From assembly GCA_023634235.1 (NCBI GenBank), contig JAMKCF010000001.1, positions 8,930,758 through 8,994,757 of the forward strand: a DNA stretch of 64,000 nt, in the 5' to 3' direction. The translations under genes and the position numbers were made by a program. The notes beneath the pieces are model-generated. The model worked only from the letters and a program-made list of their open reading frames with translations. It searched no databases and was not told the origin of the DNA. Position 1 is the first letter of the stretch. Each line of letters opens with the position of its first letter. Below, in pieces: positions 9,842-21,800 of the stretch. Source of the DNA: Pisaster brevispinus (lineage: Eukaryota > Echinodermata > Asteroidea > Forcipulatida > Asteriidae).

Positions 9842-12800
9842 GTAAGTAGCTAGGCTAACGTAATGTGTGTAAAATGTGGTCCGTTCCCCCAGCCAGGACT
9901 AGATTCTGGAATGCACACAAAATGACAGGGCGTAAAACTGCTCTAAAAACAACCACGGACCCTTAAAATATATTTAAACTCAGTTGGGTTTGAGTACTCG
10001 GATGGTGTTGCCCGTTATGGTGCTTTGTAAAAAGGGTGTACATTTTCAACGTTTTTTCTTTTTTGACGACGGGACTGTTCGTTGCGCGTTCTGTGTGTAA
10101 ATACCGTGCTCTACTGTTGGCGCAATTTGAAGTTTGCACTATGCAGATTGGCAGCTCTAAAATAATATTGCGTAAAATTTTGCGCAATCTTATTGATTGT
10201 GCACATCCAGATAATGCGCTAAACACATGAACACAACATATTGTTGCTCTGTCTGTTGTTTTTATGACTATATTAGTTGTTATTATTGCTAAAAAAATAG
10301 TAATACATGCCACATTGCCGACACCTTAAGTGTAGTTGGGAAAAAAAAAATCCTTCAACTTACAGTAATAAATATTTCTGAATGGTTTTAAACGTTCAGT
10401 TCAGGTTCAGGTTTTATAAATTTTTTACTTTTGTCTGAGTTTTATAATAAAGGGTCTCTTTTTGCAAATGTACGTTAAGTAATGACTCTATAAAAAAAAA
10501 ATGGCAATAAAAACTTACGTGACTAAGAAATCACAGCAGCTTTGGATAGTATTATGCATTTTGAGAAACATTTCACTTCAAAATACTAATGGTTTATATG
10601 GACAAATATATTGCTTTTTATCCCCAAAAATTTAAATAGATCATAGATGACATGAAGCGTCACCATGGTATTGTTAATTTCTTTTAGGGATTATTCTTCC
10701 TGCTTGGACAAATTTGCTCCGGAGTTTTTATGATACCTCAAAAACGCGACCACCTTTTGAAATGAATTTTTCACAGGTTAATTTCATTGTATATTACTAC
10801 ATTTCATTTGTTTGTTTGGTCCCATTTTTTTTTTTGATTATTCGTTAGATATTGCAAGCGGCCCTTTCAGAATATGAGACGAGGTACAATAAACCAGGAC
10901 CATCAAGTGTAAGTGTTGTCACTCCTCCCACAGGCAGTGCTGGAAATTGCAGTTCAACTGACAAGGTAAGACTTACTTATCCGTTATTAACTTGCCATTG
11001 AATATAGCATAACATAACCAGTTTACAATCAATCTGTATTAGCAACTGTTTGGAAAACAATGGAAAGTCATAGTAGCTCATGCATCTTCAAATACACTTA
11101 GGTTTCATTAATAATAATACTAGTTTTTATACAACACATTTTACAATATAGCACATTGATGGTTTAAAATATTTTAATATTCAAGTTAAATAGTGACAGT
11201 ATCATTAAAATTGATACAGGTGTAGATCATACAAACGTGTGCTCTGTGAAATATTATTTAGTTTTTGTTTGAATTCGTTGGAATAACTCTGAGTAAATTT
11301 GTTCACACATGAAATTGATTATTTGTTGTAATTTGTGTCATTTGTTAGGATGTTCCATGTGAATGTAATGGTATGGAGGAAACCACAGACAATTTGGAAC
11401 AAATTGTTCGGCTCTTAAAGAGGTATGTACATGTAGACTGAATAACAACAGCACTAAATTTGTCAGTCACCCAGAATAGATGGATTTCATTTCCAGAAAC
11501 GTCTCCAAGATAAACATCTGGCCTGGGGATCTTCCACGTACGACATTTTTCAGATCCAAGAAAACACAAACAAACCCGAAAAGGTTTCATCCAGTATCAA
11601 TAGGTAAACAAAAACTTAAGTACTGCAGTAATTGTGTCCACAACTTACTTTTCTTTGCTTTTTGTTCATACAATAAATTTTAGCCTTCTACTACTGAATT
11701 TGCATCATTGAAGCAATATAAGTAGCCCATTATCTTATTTGTCCCATACATGTAATCCTATTTACATGTACATGATGTTAATATACAGGCAGATTACATT
11801 TTCAATGATTTTTCCATACTTTGACGATTCAGATATCCAGGTTCACCGCATCGGCCATCACAAGAAAATAGAATGTGCTATTGTCAAATGCAAGCCCCTT
11901 CGTCTTTTACCTCAACAAAGCAAGTTGGATGATGTACCACATGACCCTGCTGAAGATGTACCAGTGCTTGATGCCTCCATGCAAGTTGATTCTGATTCAG
12001 ATGGTCCTGTTCATGATAGCCAAATCTCGGACAGTGACTACCTCCCGTCTGGTTATGACAGTTCCGATTCCAACTTTACTGGGTGCGTACTATTAATAGC
12101 CATTTGTAACAACCAGTTTATTGTGAACATGAAAAATATCAGATGCAATAGAATGTTGCAACTTTCAGACAAGGTTAAATTTTATTTCAAAATAAAAAGC
12201 CGCCCATAATTATATTTAGTTTAATTTGTAAAGCTGTACTTAAGCTGATTCACTCAGCTCTTATGTTCATCTGTGTGCATTAACTATTTTGGGACTAAAG
12301 GGCTAGAAAAATGGTTGTTGGTAAATACATCTGTATGTGCACACGTTCTTTTGGAATTTAAGTAGATGTACACTGTACCAACATTTAGTTGTTGTCAAAA
12401 AAGTAATTAGTGTGAATATATTTGCAGGCCTGAGACTCTGCAAACTACAGATGATGTGCTGGATGATCCGCTGTGCAGCAGTACTCTATGTAGTGTCAGC
12501 CTGGATGGACCATTGGGTGGCACAATGGTTGCTATAAGGCAAGTGTGTCATCAACGAGGATGTTGCTCTGTGAGGTCATGGCGAAGCCAGCCAATGATTG
12601 GCAAGATATCTGCAGGGAACCTCCTCTCTGGGGCTATCCTGACATCAGGTTGCTCTCCGAAGAAGTTTCTTCGTGCTCTGACCAGTTTTAATGTTGCTGC
12701 ATACAGCTACTCAACATTCTTCAATCATCAAAGTTGGTAGTTATACATAACAATAATTTTGCCACTTTTGTTGTTTGACAATTGCCTATAAAATTGAATG

Positions 12801-15800
12801 ACCATATGGACATAACTGAATGCAAGGGACGATGAGTAACAATCCTTGTCAATAAAAAATCCTTGTGATTTGTATGTTCACCACCCATAAAAATTAAAGG
12901 CATGACGAAGCCACTCATAGTTCCTGCCAGGATTCTTGGGAAAAGTCTTGTTTGCCGAGCTCACGTTGGACCAATACCAGAAATTCCAGAAGGACATCGA
13001 CACAAGACTCGCAGCGGCAAGGGAGAAGGCGGATCAAGACATTAAGGCCCACTTCAAGACTCAAGAACGGCTGACCACAGCCACAAAGCTCTTCCACTAC
13101 TTTACACGGAACAGACAGGACTTCCCCTTAAAACACAACGGTCTTTTTCAAGACCACCCCATCTTCCAAAAAGAGATTTAAACCACTTGTCACATGTCTT
13201 TTTATTAATAGTATTCTGCTACACATGAAGCAAATATTATTATTATTACCATAAATAATGGTTAATCGTAAATACAAGAAAGGAAAGCCACTCGCACAAA
13301 ACCGTAGAAAAGTACAATGCTTTTCCCGCCACTGCTCAACCATGTCCCAACAAAGACAACATAGTCTCTTAACCGATTTGGCTAAAAAAAAACGAACAAT
13401 TCATAACAAACCTTTCCAATGTTGAACTTTCTACACACCAGAAAATCGCATTGGGTAAAGGTCTCAATTTTGTTCCTACCCCCACCAAACATACATGCCG
13501 TTCTCTTTTGAGTGATATAAACACCTTCAATCGAAGAATGAGAGTCGCATATCTAATGCATAACAAGACTTCCAAAACGCAACCCTTCAAACCACCCTCA
13601 ACATGGCGTCCATAATCGACATTCAATCTCACACTTGAGAACTATTTGGAAGCCACCAAATTTGAACTTGCTCATATTCGTTTAAGACAACAGAGAAACA
13701 ATATGACAAAAATCAAGTATCAGCTTTATCACAGTTGAAAAACAACAACCAAATCGTGATCAAACCATATGACAAAGGCAGAGGAATCTGCATTATGAAC
13801 CTCACTGACTATCTAGCCGTAGGCTACGGCCATCTTAGTTCTCAGCACTACGAAGAGCTAGAACACGACATTACACAAGAGACAAGTCAGTTGGTCCACA
13901 ATGCTCTCACAAAAATGGTAAACCAAAACATCATCAGCCGCAAAACATATGAGTACCTCGACCCCCTCACACAGAAAGTGGCGTGCCCAACTATGTAATT
14001 TCTACCAAAAATACACAAAACTCCACCACTAGGAGAACACTTCATTGGTAGACCTATCATTAGCGGATGCACAAGCCCCACTGCAAAAATTTCTGAATTC
14101 GTGGATTTCCTACTTCCGATAGTTACCTCGCAACCCACATATGTCCGCGACACAGCGGATATTTTGCGAAAACTAGAAAAAAAAACCATTTCCACAAGAT
14201 GTACTTTTTACTAGCCTTGATGTTGTTTCAATGTACACAAATGTCCGCCAAACAGGCAATCAATTGTGTATGCGGTGCACTCGACCGAAACAACCACAAA
14301 TATACCATCAAAAAACCACACTCATCTCACATCCGAATCCATAGTTGGAAGAAACTGCTTCCAATTTGGAAATAAATTTTTCCTACAGACAGCCAGTCCA
14401 GAAATCTGTGACATAACAACCCTTCATGATCTCGAAAATCGAATCCTCCAACAAGCTGATCACATTCTCACTTGGTGGCGCTATAGAGATGACATTCTCA
14501 TTATCTACGGCGGCAATATTGAAGAATTCAAAAGACTGGTAACAACCATGAATCAAATGCACCCTACTCTCCAATTCACTTTTGAGGCCTCAAAACGCTC
14601 AATCAACTATCTTGACCTTACCATATTTAAGGCACTAGGTTCCGGGAAACGGGTATTCTAGACACAAAAGTCTTTACCAAACCCACAGAAACCTATCAGT
14701 ATCTACACAAATCCTCATCCCATCCCCCACATGTGTTCAACGCTTTCATATACGGAGAGACCCTCCGCTTTGCAAGAAACACAAATAACAAAGAGGACTT
14801 CAACGAAAAGGTCGAGATATTCAAAAACAAACTCATAGCCAGAGACTACACCCATGATGAAGTGAACACACAGATACTAAAAGTATCACACCATGAATGG
14901 GCAAACATGATTCACAATAAACCGGAAGCAAAACAAAACCTCAAAACACCTCTCGTCTTCACGACAACTTACAACCCAGCAATATTCCACAAGGATATAT
15001 CACGGGCAATAAACAAATTCTGGCCTCAAATTCAAAGCGATGACACACTCTCGGAAATTTTTCCGAACCCACCTTTCATCGCTTTCAAAAAAGACAAAAA
15101 TATACGGGAAATGATTGTTAGAGCAAAACTACCACCAGACCATACTGCGTCTGAAAGTAACCTTGACGACCACTCTCCCGCAAATAATTCAAGAAACACT
15201 TGAGGATCTTATTGCCTTACTTTAAACAATCCAACAACGGATACACACCTTTGGGCACTCAAAAACAAAGACATACCCACGGCTATGTCCCCACCCCAAT
15301 ATTTGTTGCAAACCCACAAACATCTTTTTTTCAAAGGATGTCCAAAAGAGATTTACCCGATTCTCTGAATCGACCTACATGCAACTGAAGAGGAAGCGAA
15401 CAACACTTCCGAAAACTAGTTATTGCTATCAAAAGGATCTGCAAAAGTATCCTTGATCTCGAAAAAAACCCGTTCACCATCGACCAACATGGTCAAAAAA
15501 GGTCATACTCTTTCGGTTGAACTATTTCCCCACCACTTCCCAGTTAACATAACAAAAGTGGAAATAGTCTAGCACAGATATTACATTTGGAATTGTACTA
15601 CCATAAATACTCTTCTAAATTTACAACAAGTCAACAGATGCAGCGTCACTGGATGGGATAGCACCAACATTTATTATCCGGACAGATATGCGTTCAGACT
15701 CGATGGGCCACTCGGCAAAGTATGGGTGTTACAGTGTCGTCAATCTAAACCGAGGAAAAGTTTTACATATAGAACATGTCCAGGTAATCAATACAGTGTG

Positions 15801-18800
15801 TATCCTAACTGTTTTTAACTAATTAAAGTGTACCGGTACTGTCTATTAATACCTTCTAACTGTAATTTCTCTAAAGTTTTAAAACTGTATGAATTGTTAT
15901 TGTTTTTAAACTACTAAACACCCAGGAGCATGTGTCATGGATGGGCGCTATCTTATTGTTTATTATTATTATTGCAGAAAAGTGAATGCAATTTCAAATC
16001 TCCATTGATGGAAAAAGAAGGCCTGGTTCGAGCTGTGAAATGGTTAGATGACAATGAAGTGAAGATCAACACCATTACAATGGACCGCCACCGTCAGGTC
16101 ACCAAGTACATTCGAGACAGACTACGCCCACGTGGGATCAACCACTACTATGATGTGTGGCACGTTGCCAAAGGTGAGTTAACAATTGCCCAAGCACATC
16201 TATTTGATGTATAAATAAATGAAAGCCTTAGAGGCCTTTCAGAATAGTGCAGAGTTAAAATACTTTGACTTATTGTTTGGTTTGGTTTGGTTTATTTCGT
16301 ATCATAATCTCAGAACAGATTAACAAAGCATATTTAAAGAATAACAGAAATGATACGAGGGATCCAGGTAAAAAGCATAAGCTTATACAGGACCCGGAAC
16401 CCAGTAATTATAAATTTAGTTACTAAATAATACATAAACACATCATGCCGAATGTTATCAAGTAAATACCATTTGGTTGGAAAAAAAGAAAATAATAATA
16501 AAAGAGGCAATTATTTACATTCATATAAATATTCACGTATATTTTTACATCAATAAATTACGAAAGAAATAATTTACAATCATACGGGGGAAGGGAGAGG
16601 AAGGGACAAAAATAGGCCAAAGAATTATAAGTGATGACACTAAAGTTGAGTATATTGGGTACTATAATTCGTCAACAGCAATGTTTAAAGGTAGTTTTTA
16701 AAATGCTTCACTGATCTAAATACAGGGAGTGGTTTGAGGTGGCTCCACAGTATAGGTCCTTGATTTCTGAGAGTAGATAAGTAAAGAGAGGTTCTAGCCT
16801 GATGGTGATGAAGGTTTGATGCTGACCTTGTATTACGTGAATGAATATCGGAGTTTTTGTTAAATAACGATTATTCTCAGACGACACCCCAAAATAATGT
16901 ATTGACAACGAGGCCACAAACTCACGAACGTCTTGCACCGACGCAGGGGAAACAAACTCGTATGCGCCGCTCAGTTGTTTAAATTGACAAAACGCACGCC
17001 AGCCAACCTGATATGTCTTATGAGTATTGGGCGCCAAAGCGGCAGTTAACAAGCGGGAAATCTCACCTTCTACAACATTGGCGGCAGGTTTGGAAGAGGT
17101 GTCATGGTTAAATCTGCTCGAGGCGCTGCCATCCGAAAATGGTCGACCTGGAAACGTGAAAGGGAATCAGCAATATCATTTCGCACCCCAGGTACATGAA
17201 TTGCATCGACACACAAATAACCGAACCAAATGCATTATCATATCACAACGTGAAGTCTGCTTATTATTGATGTGTACGACAGCACTGTTGTCACATCGAA
17301 ATCGAACCTTGTGGTTCGCCAGTAAATTGCCCCAGCAATACACAGCAACAACTAACGGATAAAACTCTAAGAAAGCGATGGATGGTGACAGTGCTAAGAA
17401 TTCGGGGCCCACTTAGCATGAAACCATTTACCATTAAAGTAGCCCCCAAAACCAATGCTGGCAGCTGCATCGGTGAACAAGTCAATACCCTCATTGCTCT
17501 GCCACTGACGGTGTAGAAATAGGGAGACGTCATTAAAATTGCCCAAAAATTCCAGCCACATGACTAGGTCCATTTTTGCACCAGCAGAGATGCGGACTTT
17601 GTGATGTGGTTTACGCAAACCCAGCGTAAGGCCAATTAAACGACGTGTAAAAGCCCTACCGGGGGCAACCGCCATGCACACAAAGTTAAGGGACCCGACC
17701 AGGGACTGGATTTCCCTCAGTGACAGTTTACTCTTCCCTAAAAACCTATTAATTTGCTGGCGGAGTGCCAGTACTTTAACCGCAGGCACCCTTACTAGCT
17801 GCTGGATAGTGTCTATTTCAAGCCCTAAATAAGTTATAACCTGGCTTGGTCCCATGGTCTTTTCTCCCGCAATTGGAACACCTAACTGATTGCAAACACT
17901 CCGAAAAGTCTGCAACAAAGCAGCACAATCCGACTGAGACTCGCCCACAAACAAAAAATCATCTAAATAATGGGTAACATAAACAGACTGGGAAACACGT
18001 TTAACTTGAAATTCGAGGAAAGTACTGAATGCTCCAAATAAGGAACACGATACAGAACAACCCATTGGTAAGCATTTATCATAGTAAAATTCACCCTGAA
18101 ATACGAACCCAAGAAGCTCATAATCGGAGGGGGCCACTGGAAGAAGTCGAAATGCAGATTTAATATCAGATTTTGCTACCCAAGAGCGTTGGCCTGAAGA
18201 CGCAACTAAGTCAACAGCCGTGTCGAACGAATTATAATGCACTGTACAAATATCCTTATAAATAAAATCATTAATTGAGCCACCAGACGGGAACGACAGA
18301 TTGTGAATAAGGCGAAACTCGCCTGGGTTGTGCTTGGGAACCAGTCCGATTGGCGAACACTGTAAATTAGCAAAAGGTCTATGCTTGAATGGGCCGGCAA
18401 TCCTACCCAATTTAATCTCTTCGTGTAACTTAGCTAAAACTACGTTTGGCTGCTCAGTGGCTGAACTGAGGCAAACCGAGTCCCGACACAAGCGTGGGCC
18501 ACGATAGCCAAGATGAAACCCCTCAGAAAACCCTGCACTTAACAAACTAGCATTACGCTTGTCCGGATAAAAGGACAGCCAATTTTTTAAAGTGTTAATC
18601 TTAATTGGTGTTGGAGGGACGAAAATTACGTGCATAATTAACGGTCTTGTTGGACACAGGCTGAATCGCAGGTAAAGATGCGGTTGTTGCGCTAGCTACG
18701 CTAGCGCGAACAGTAGGCGCACCCCCCGGTTTTCGGGCCGCTGGGACACTCTGCTGAGCCGTTCTATAACCCTTGCTGAGCCGTTCTATAACCCTTGCTG

Positions 18801-21800
18801 CCGCCAAAGCCACCGGCTGGCAAGCCACCCTGCCTGCCCTTACCTATGCGACAAGTAGCTGCCCCATGCCCAAAGCGGGAGCAACTAGCGCAACGATGGG
18901 GATACTTGCAAGGGTTCCACCTACAACCCCCTGCATTAAACGCATCAAACGCATCACAGGCCAAGGTGCCACCCTTTGACATGGGCGAGGGAAATTGTTT
19001 GCCCGTGTAAGTAGCCGCAGCGACTGGCATATAACCAGTAGCGGTAGCAGCAGCAACAGTTACCCAAAGCTCGGTGTCAAGCATTGCCCAAGAGCGGGAG
19101 GGCTGCGCTTCCTGACGCAAGCGAAATTGCTCGTCATAGCTACGCCAGCCCAACCCGGGGAACTGCGCAGCAGCTAGGCGAATGGTCTCCGCATACTTTA
19201 ATAACTCACCAAAACGCATGGGATGGCGTACAGAGTAAACAGCCATACATGTATGAAATGCACTTGTCCAATGATCGATGGTCTGCAATTTCCGCGGTGG
19301 TGCTGAGGCCGGGCGAAAGACCACCCGACCTTGCTCATCCACCATCATCGACAACCCAGTGCCACTGTCGGCCGAGGCCAACGAAAACACTGCGTTGTCA
19401 CGGAACAACAAAGCCATGTCAACATACTGGGAATTCCAAATTTTTTCCTTCAAGGCTTGAGTGACATGGAACCCTAGCCCACAACTATCTTGTACAGATG
19501 GAATAGGGGTGGGTCTCCCATACCCCTCTAGTAAATTAGGAAAAGGAGGAACGACAACCCCAGATAAGGCAGGTAAAACCCCTGCACCCTGTTGGTTATT
19601 AAACCCAATATCGGTTAACGTACCGGCATGCCCAACTGGATAGAGTGGCGATGGTCCCGCTACTGACGGTCCGGCTACTGTTGGTCCTCCTGCTGACGGA
19701 TGTCCTATCGGCAATGGTCCAGCCAGCAAAGGTCCGGCTGAAGACGCTGACGACGGTGCGGATGTCAATGATGCCCACAGATGGCTGTTCTGAGCTGCTG
19801 TCGTCAGCAGCAATGGCCGAGGAGGTGCTCTCATCCGACGTCTGCTGGCCTATGGGCGGCTGCTTGTTCATCCGCGGCCGCCCCTTGATCCACGGCCCCG
19901 GCCCCGGCCACGGCCACGGCCCCGCATTGGCAGCATCGGCGAGTCCATTCTCCCCGGACGCGTCTTCTTCCGTACTGGACGAGGCATTCCTCCTCCAGAA
20001 AAACCCGCGAGTTAAAAAGTTCGCAAGGTTCTTCCGTAGATAACTTGTATATTAAGACCGAAAGTGCCGCAGAAAACCTCTGTCTCTATAGTGTTAGACC
20101 AATATCTCCAACAATGGAATACCGCTCCACCGAAACAAATGATTGCGAAAAATTCAACAAATCCTTACGATTGAAAATTTAAAGTTGTCGAAGTAAATGT
20201 TACTCTCAGTGAAAGCTGAGCCGAAGTGATTAGCTTTCCCGCTACTCAGAAGTACCATGCTTTTGTTACGCAATCTAAAATAAAGGTCCATTTGACCACA
20301 CACACTTTGCATAACGGTCAGCCTTGCTACCCCGGGAAAGTTAGGTTACCTTTATGGCTTACGTCCAAACCACTACAAGGAACGTCACCAAGGCAAGCCT
20401 AACAAAATTATTGCCCAACAACCATGCAGCAGAGGACGCCAATATCCAAACTGTCAGCACCGTGTATTGCAGCACGGCCTGGTACACTGCGGGGGTCTTC
20501 TGCGGCGAAAATGTAGTTTATCGTTTATGCGATAAAATTAAATATATAGCTTTAGGTAGCTTGTTTGTTTCAAATTTATACATTAATACACCAAGATGGT
20601 ATTTATATAAGTCAAAAATAGTCAAGGCTTTATACTTACTAAACAGTGGTGCTGAATGTTCTGTGAATCTGGAGTTATTAATTACCCTAAGTGATTTCTT
20701 TTGCGTAATATACAATTTATTAATATAGGAAGGGTAGGTGTTACCCCATGCTAAAATACCATATTGAAGGTGAGGCAAGGATAGGGTATTGTAAATTGAA
20801 AATAAAACAGTTGAAGGTAATTCGTGTTTTAGTTTTCGTATAATACCCAGGTTCAGAGAAAGTGACATTAGGACTTTTTGGCAATGTTGCTTCCAAGAAA
20901 GTTTACTATCAATAACTAAGCCTAGAAATGTACATGTATCAACTTGTTCTATTTGTGTGTCGTTTAAGTAAACACTGATATTCCTGTCTACCTTACCATT
21001 GGAGAACAACATACATTGTGTCTTTTTCGAACTAACGGATAGTTTATTACATTTAAACCACTCGGAGATTTTGCAGTTGTCGGTTAACCGTGTCATTTGC
21101 CTCTAGTAAGTTATTACTGCTATGAAAAACATTTGTATCGTCCGCAAATAAAATAAAAGAGTGTTTTAGAAGAGTTACAAATGTCATTGATGTAAATCAG
21201 AAAGAGTATACGACCACGTATTGAACCTTGAGGCACTCCACATCTAATTGGTGCAAAAGAAGACTTGGTTTCTTGCCATACCACATACTTTTTTCTGTCA
21301 CTTAAATAGTTTTTGAACCAATCCAAAGCAATTCCTCTAATTCCGTAATTATTTAGTTTACTGATCAAAATATTATGGTCTATTGTGTCAAATGCTTTTG
21401 AGAGATCCAAAAATAAACCAATTGTATGGAGAGACTTGTCAAGTGAGGAACTTATTTTATCAATGACGTCAATTAGTGCCAAATGGGTTAAATAGTTTGC
21501 CCTAAATCCATACTGAGTCGGTGAAAAAATGTTATATTTCTCAACAAAGTTATACATACGATTTGCTACAAGTCTTTCTAATATTTTTGAAAAGCATGGT
21601 AAAATGGAAATGGGACGGTAGTTACTAACAAGAGACAGATCGCTAATTTTATATATCTGAATTACTTTAGCTATTTTCAAATCGTCAGGTATTTGCCCTG
21701 ATTCGAAGGAGCGGTTAAAAATTCTTGCCAAAGGATTTAAGATGTACGGTGCTATGTCTTTTATAACTTGATGATCGAACTCATCATGCCCTTTGCTTTT

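Larger units (their letters stand above)
16885..20050 (-). mobile_element. DIRS-type retroelement (RT, RNase H, tyrosine recombinase)
   Basis: Reading on the minus strand: a Gag-like protein (19834-18764), RT plus RNase H (18635-about 17040), then the N-terminal part of a tyrosine recombinase (17052-about 16885). No integrase or LTR is seen, and the order and the tyrosine recombinase place it in the DIRS/Ngaro group. No methyltransferase domain is visible. It lies in the intron between exons 15978-16173 and 22770-23015 of the THAP-DDE gene, in opposite orientation. I could not define its terminal or split direct repeats, so the right limit is approximate. Just upstream of the Gag frame there is a GGCCGT/GGCCGG run (about 19893-19924) that reads Arg-Gly on minus. 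Confidence 0.85.

Noticed and set aside
19084..19464. Open frame on + overlapping the DIRS Gag
   Set aside because: Antisense to a Gag-like frame with a cysteine/histidine finger; GC-rich composition keeps it open.
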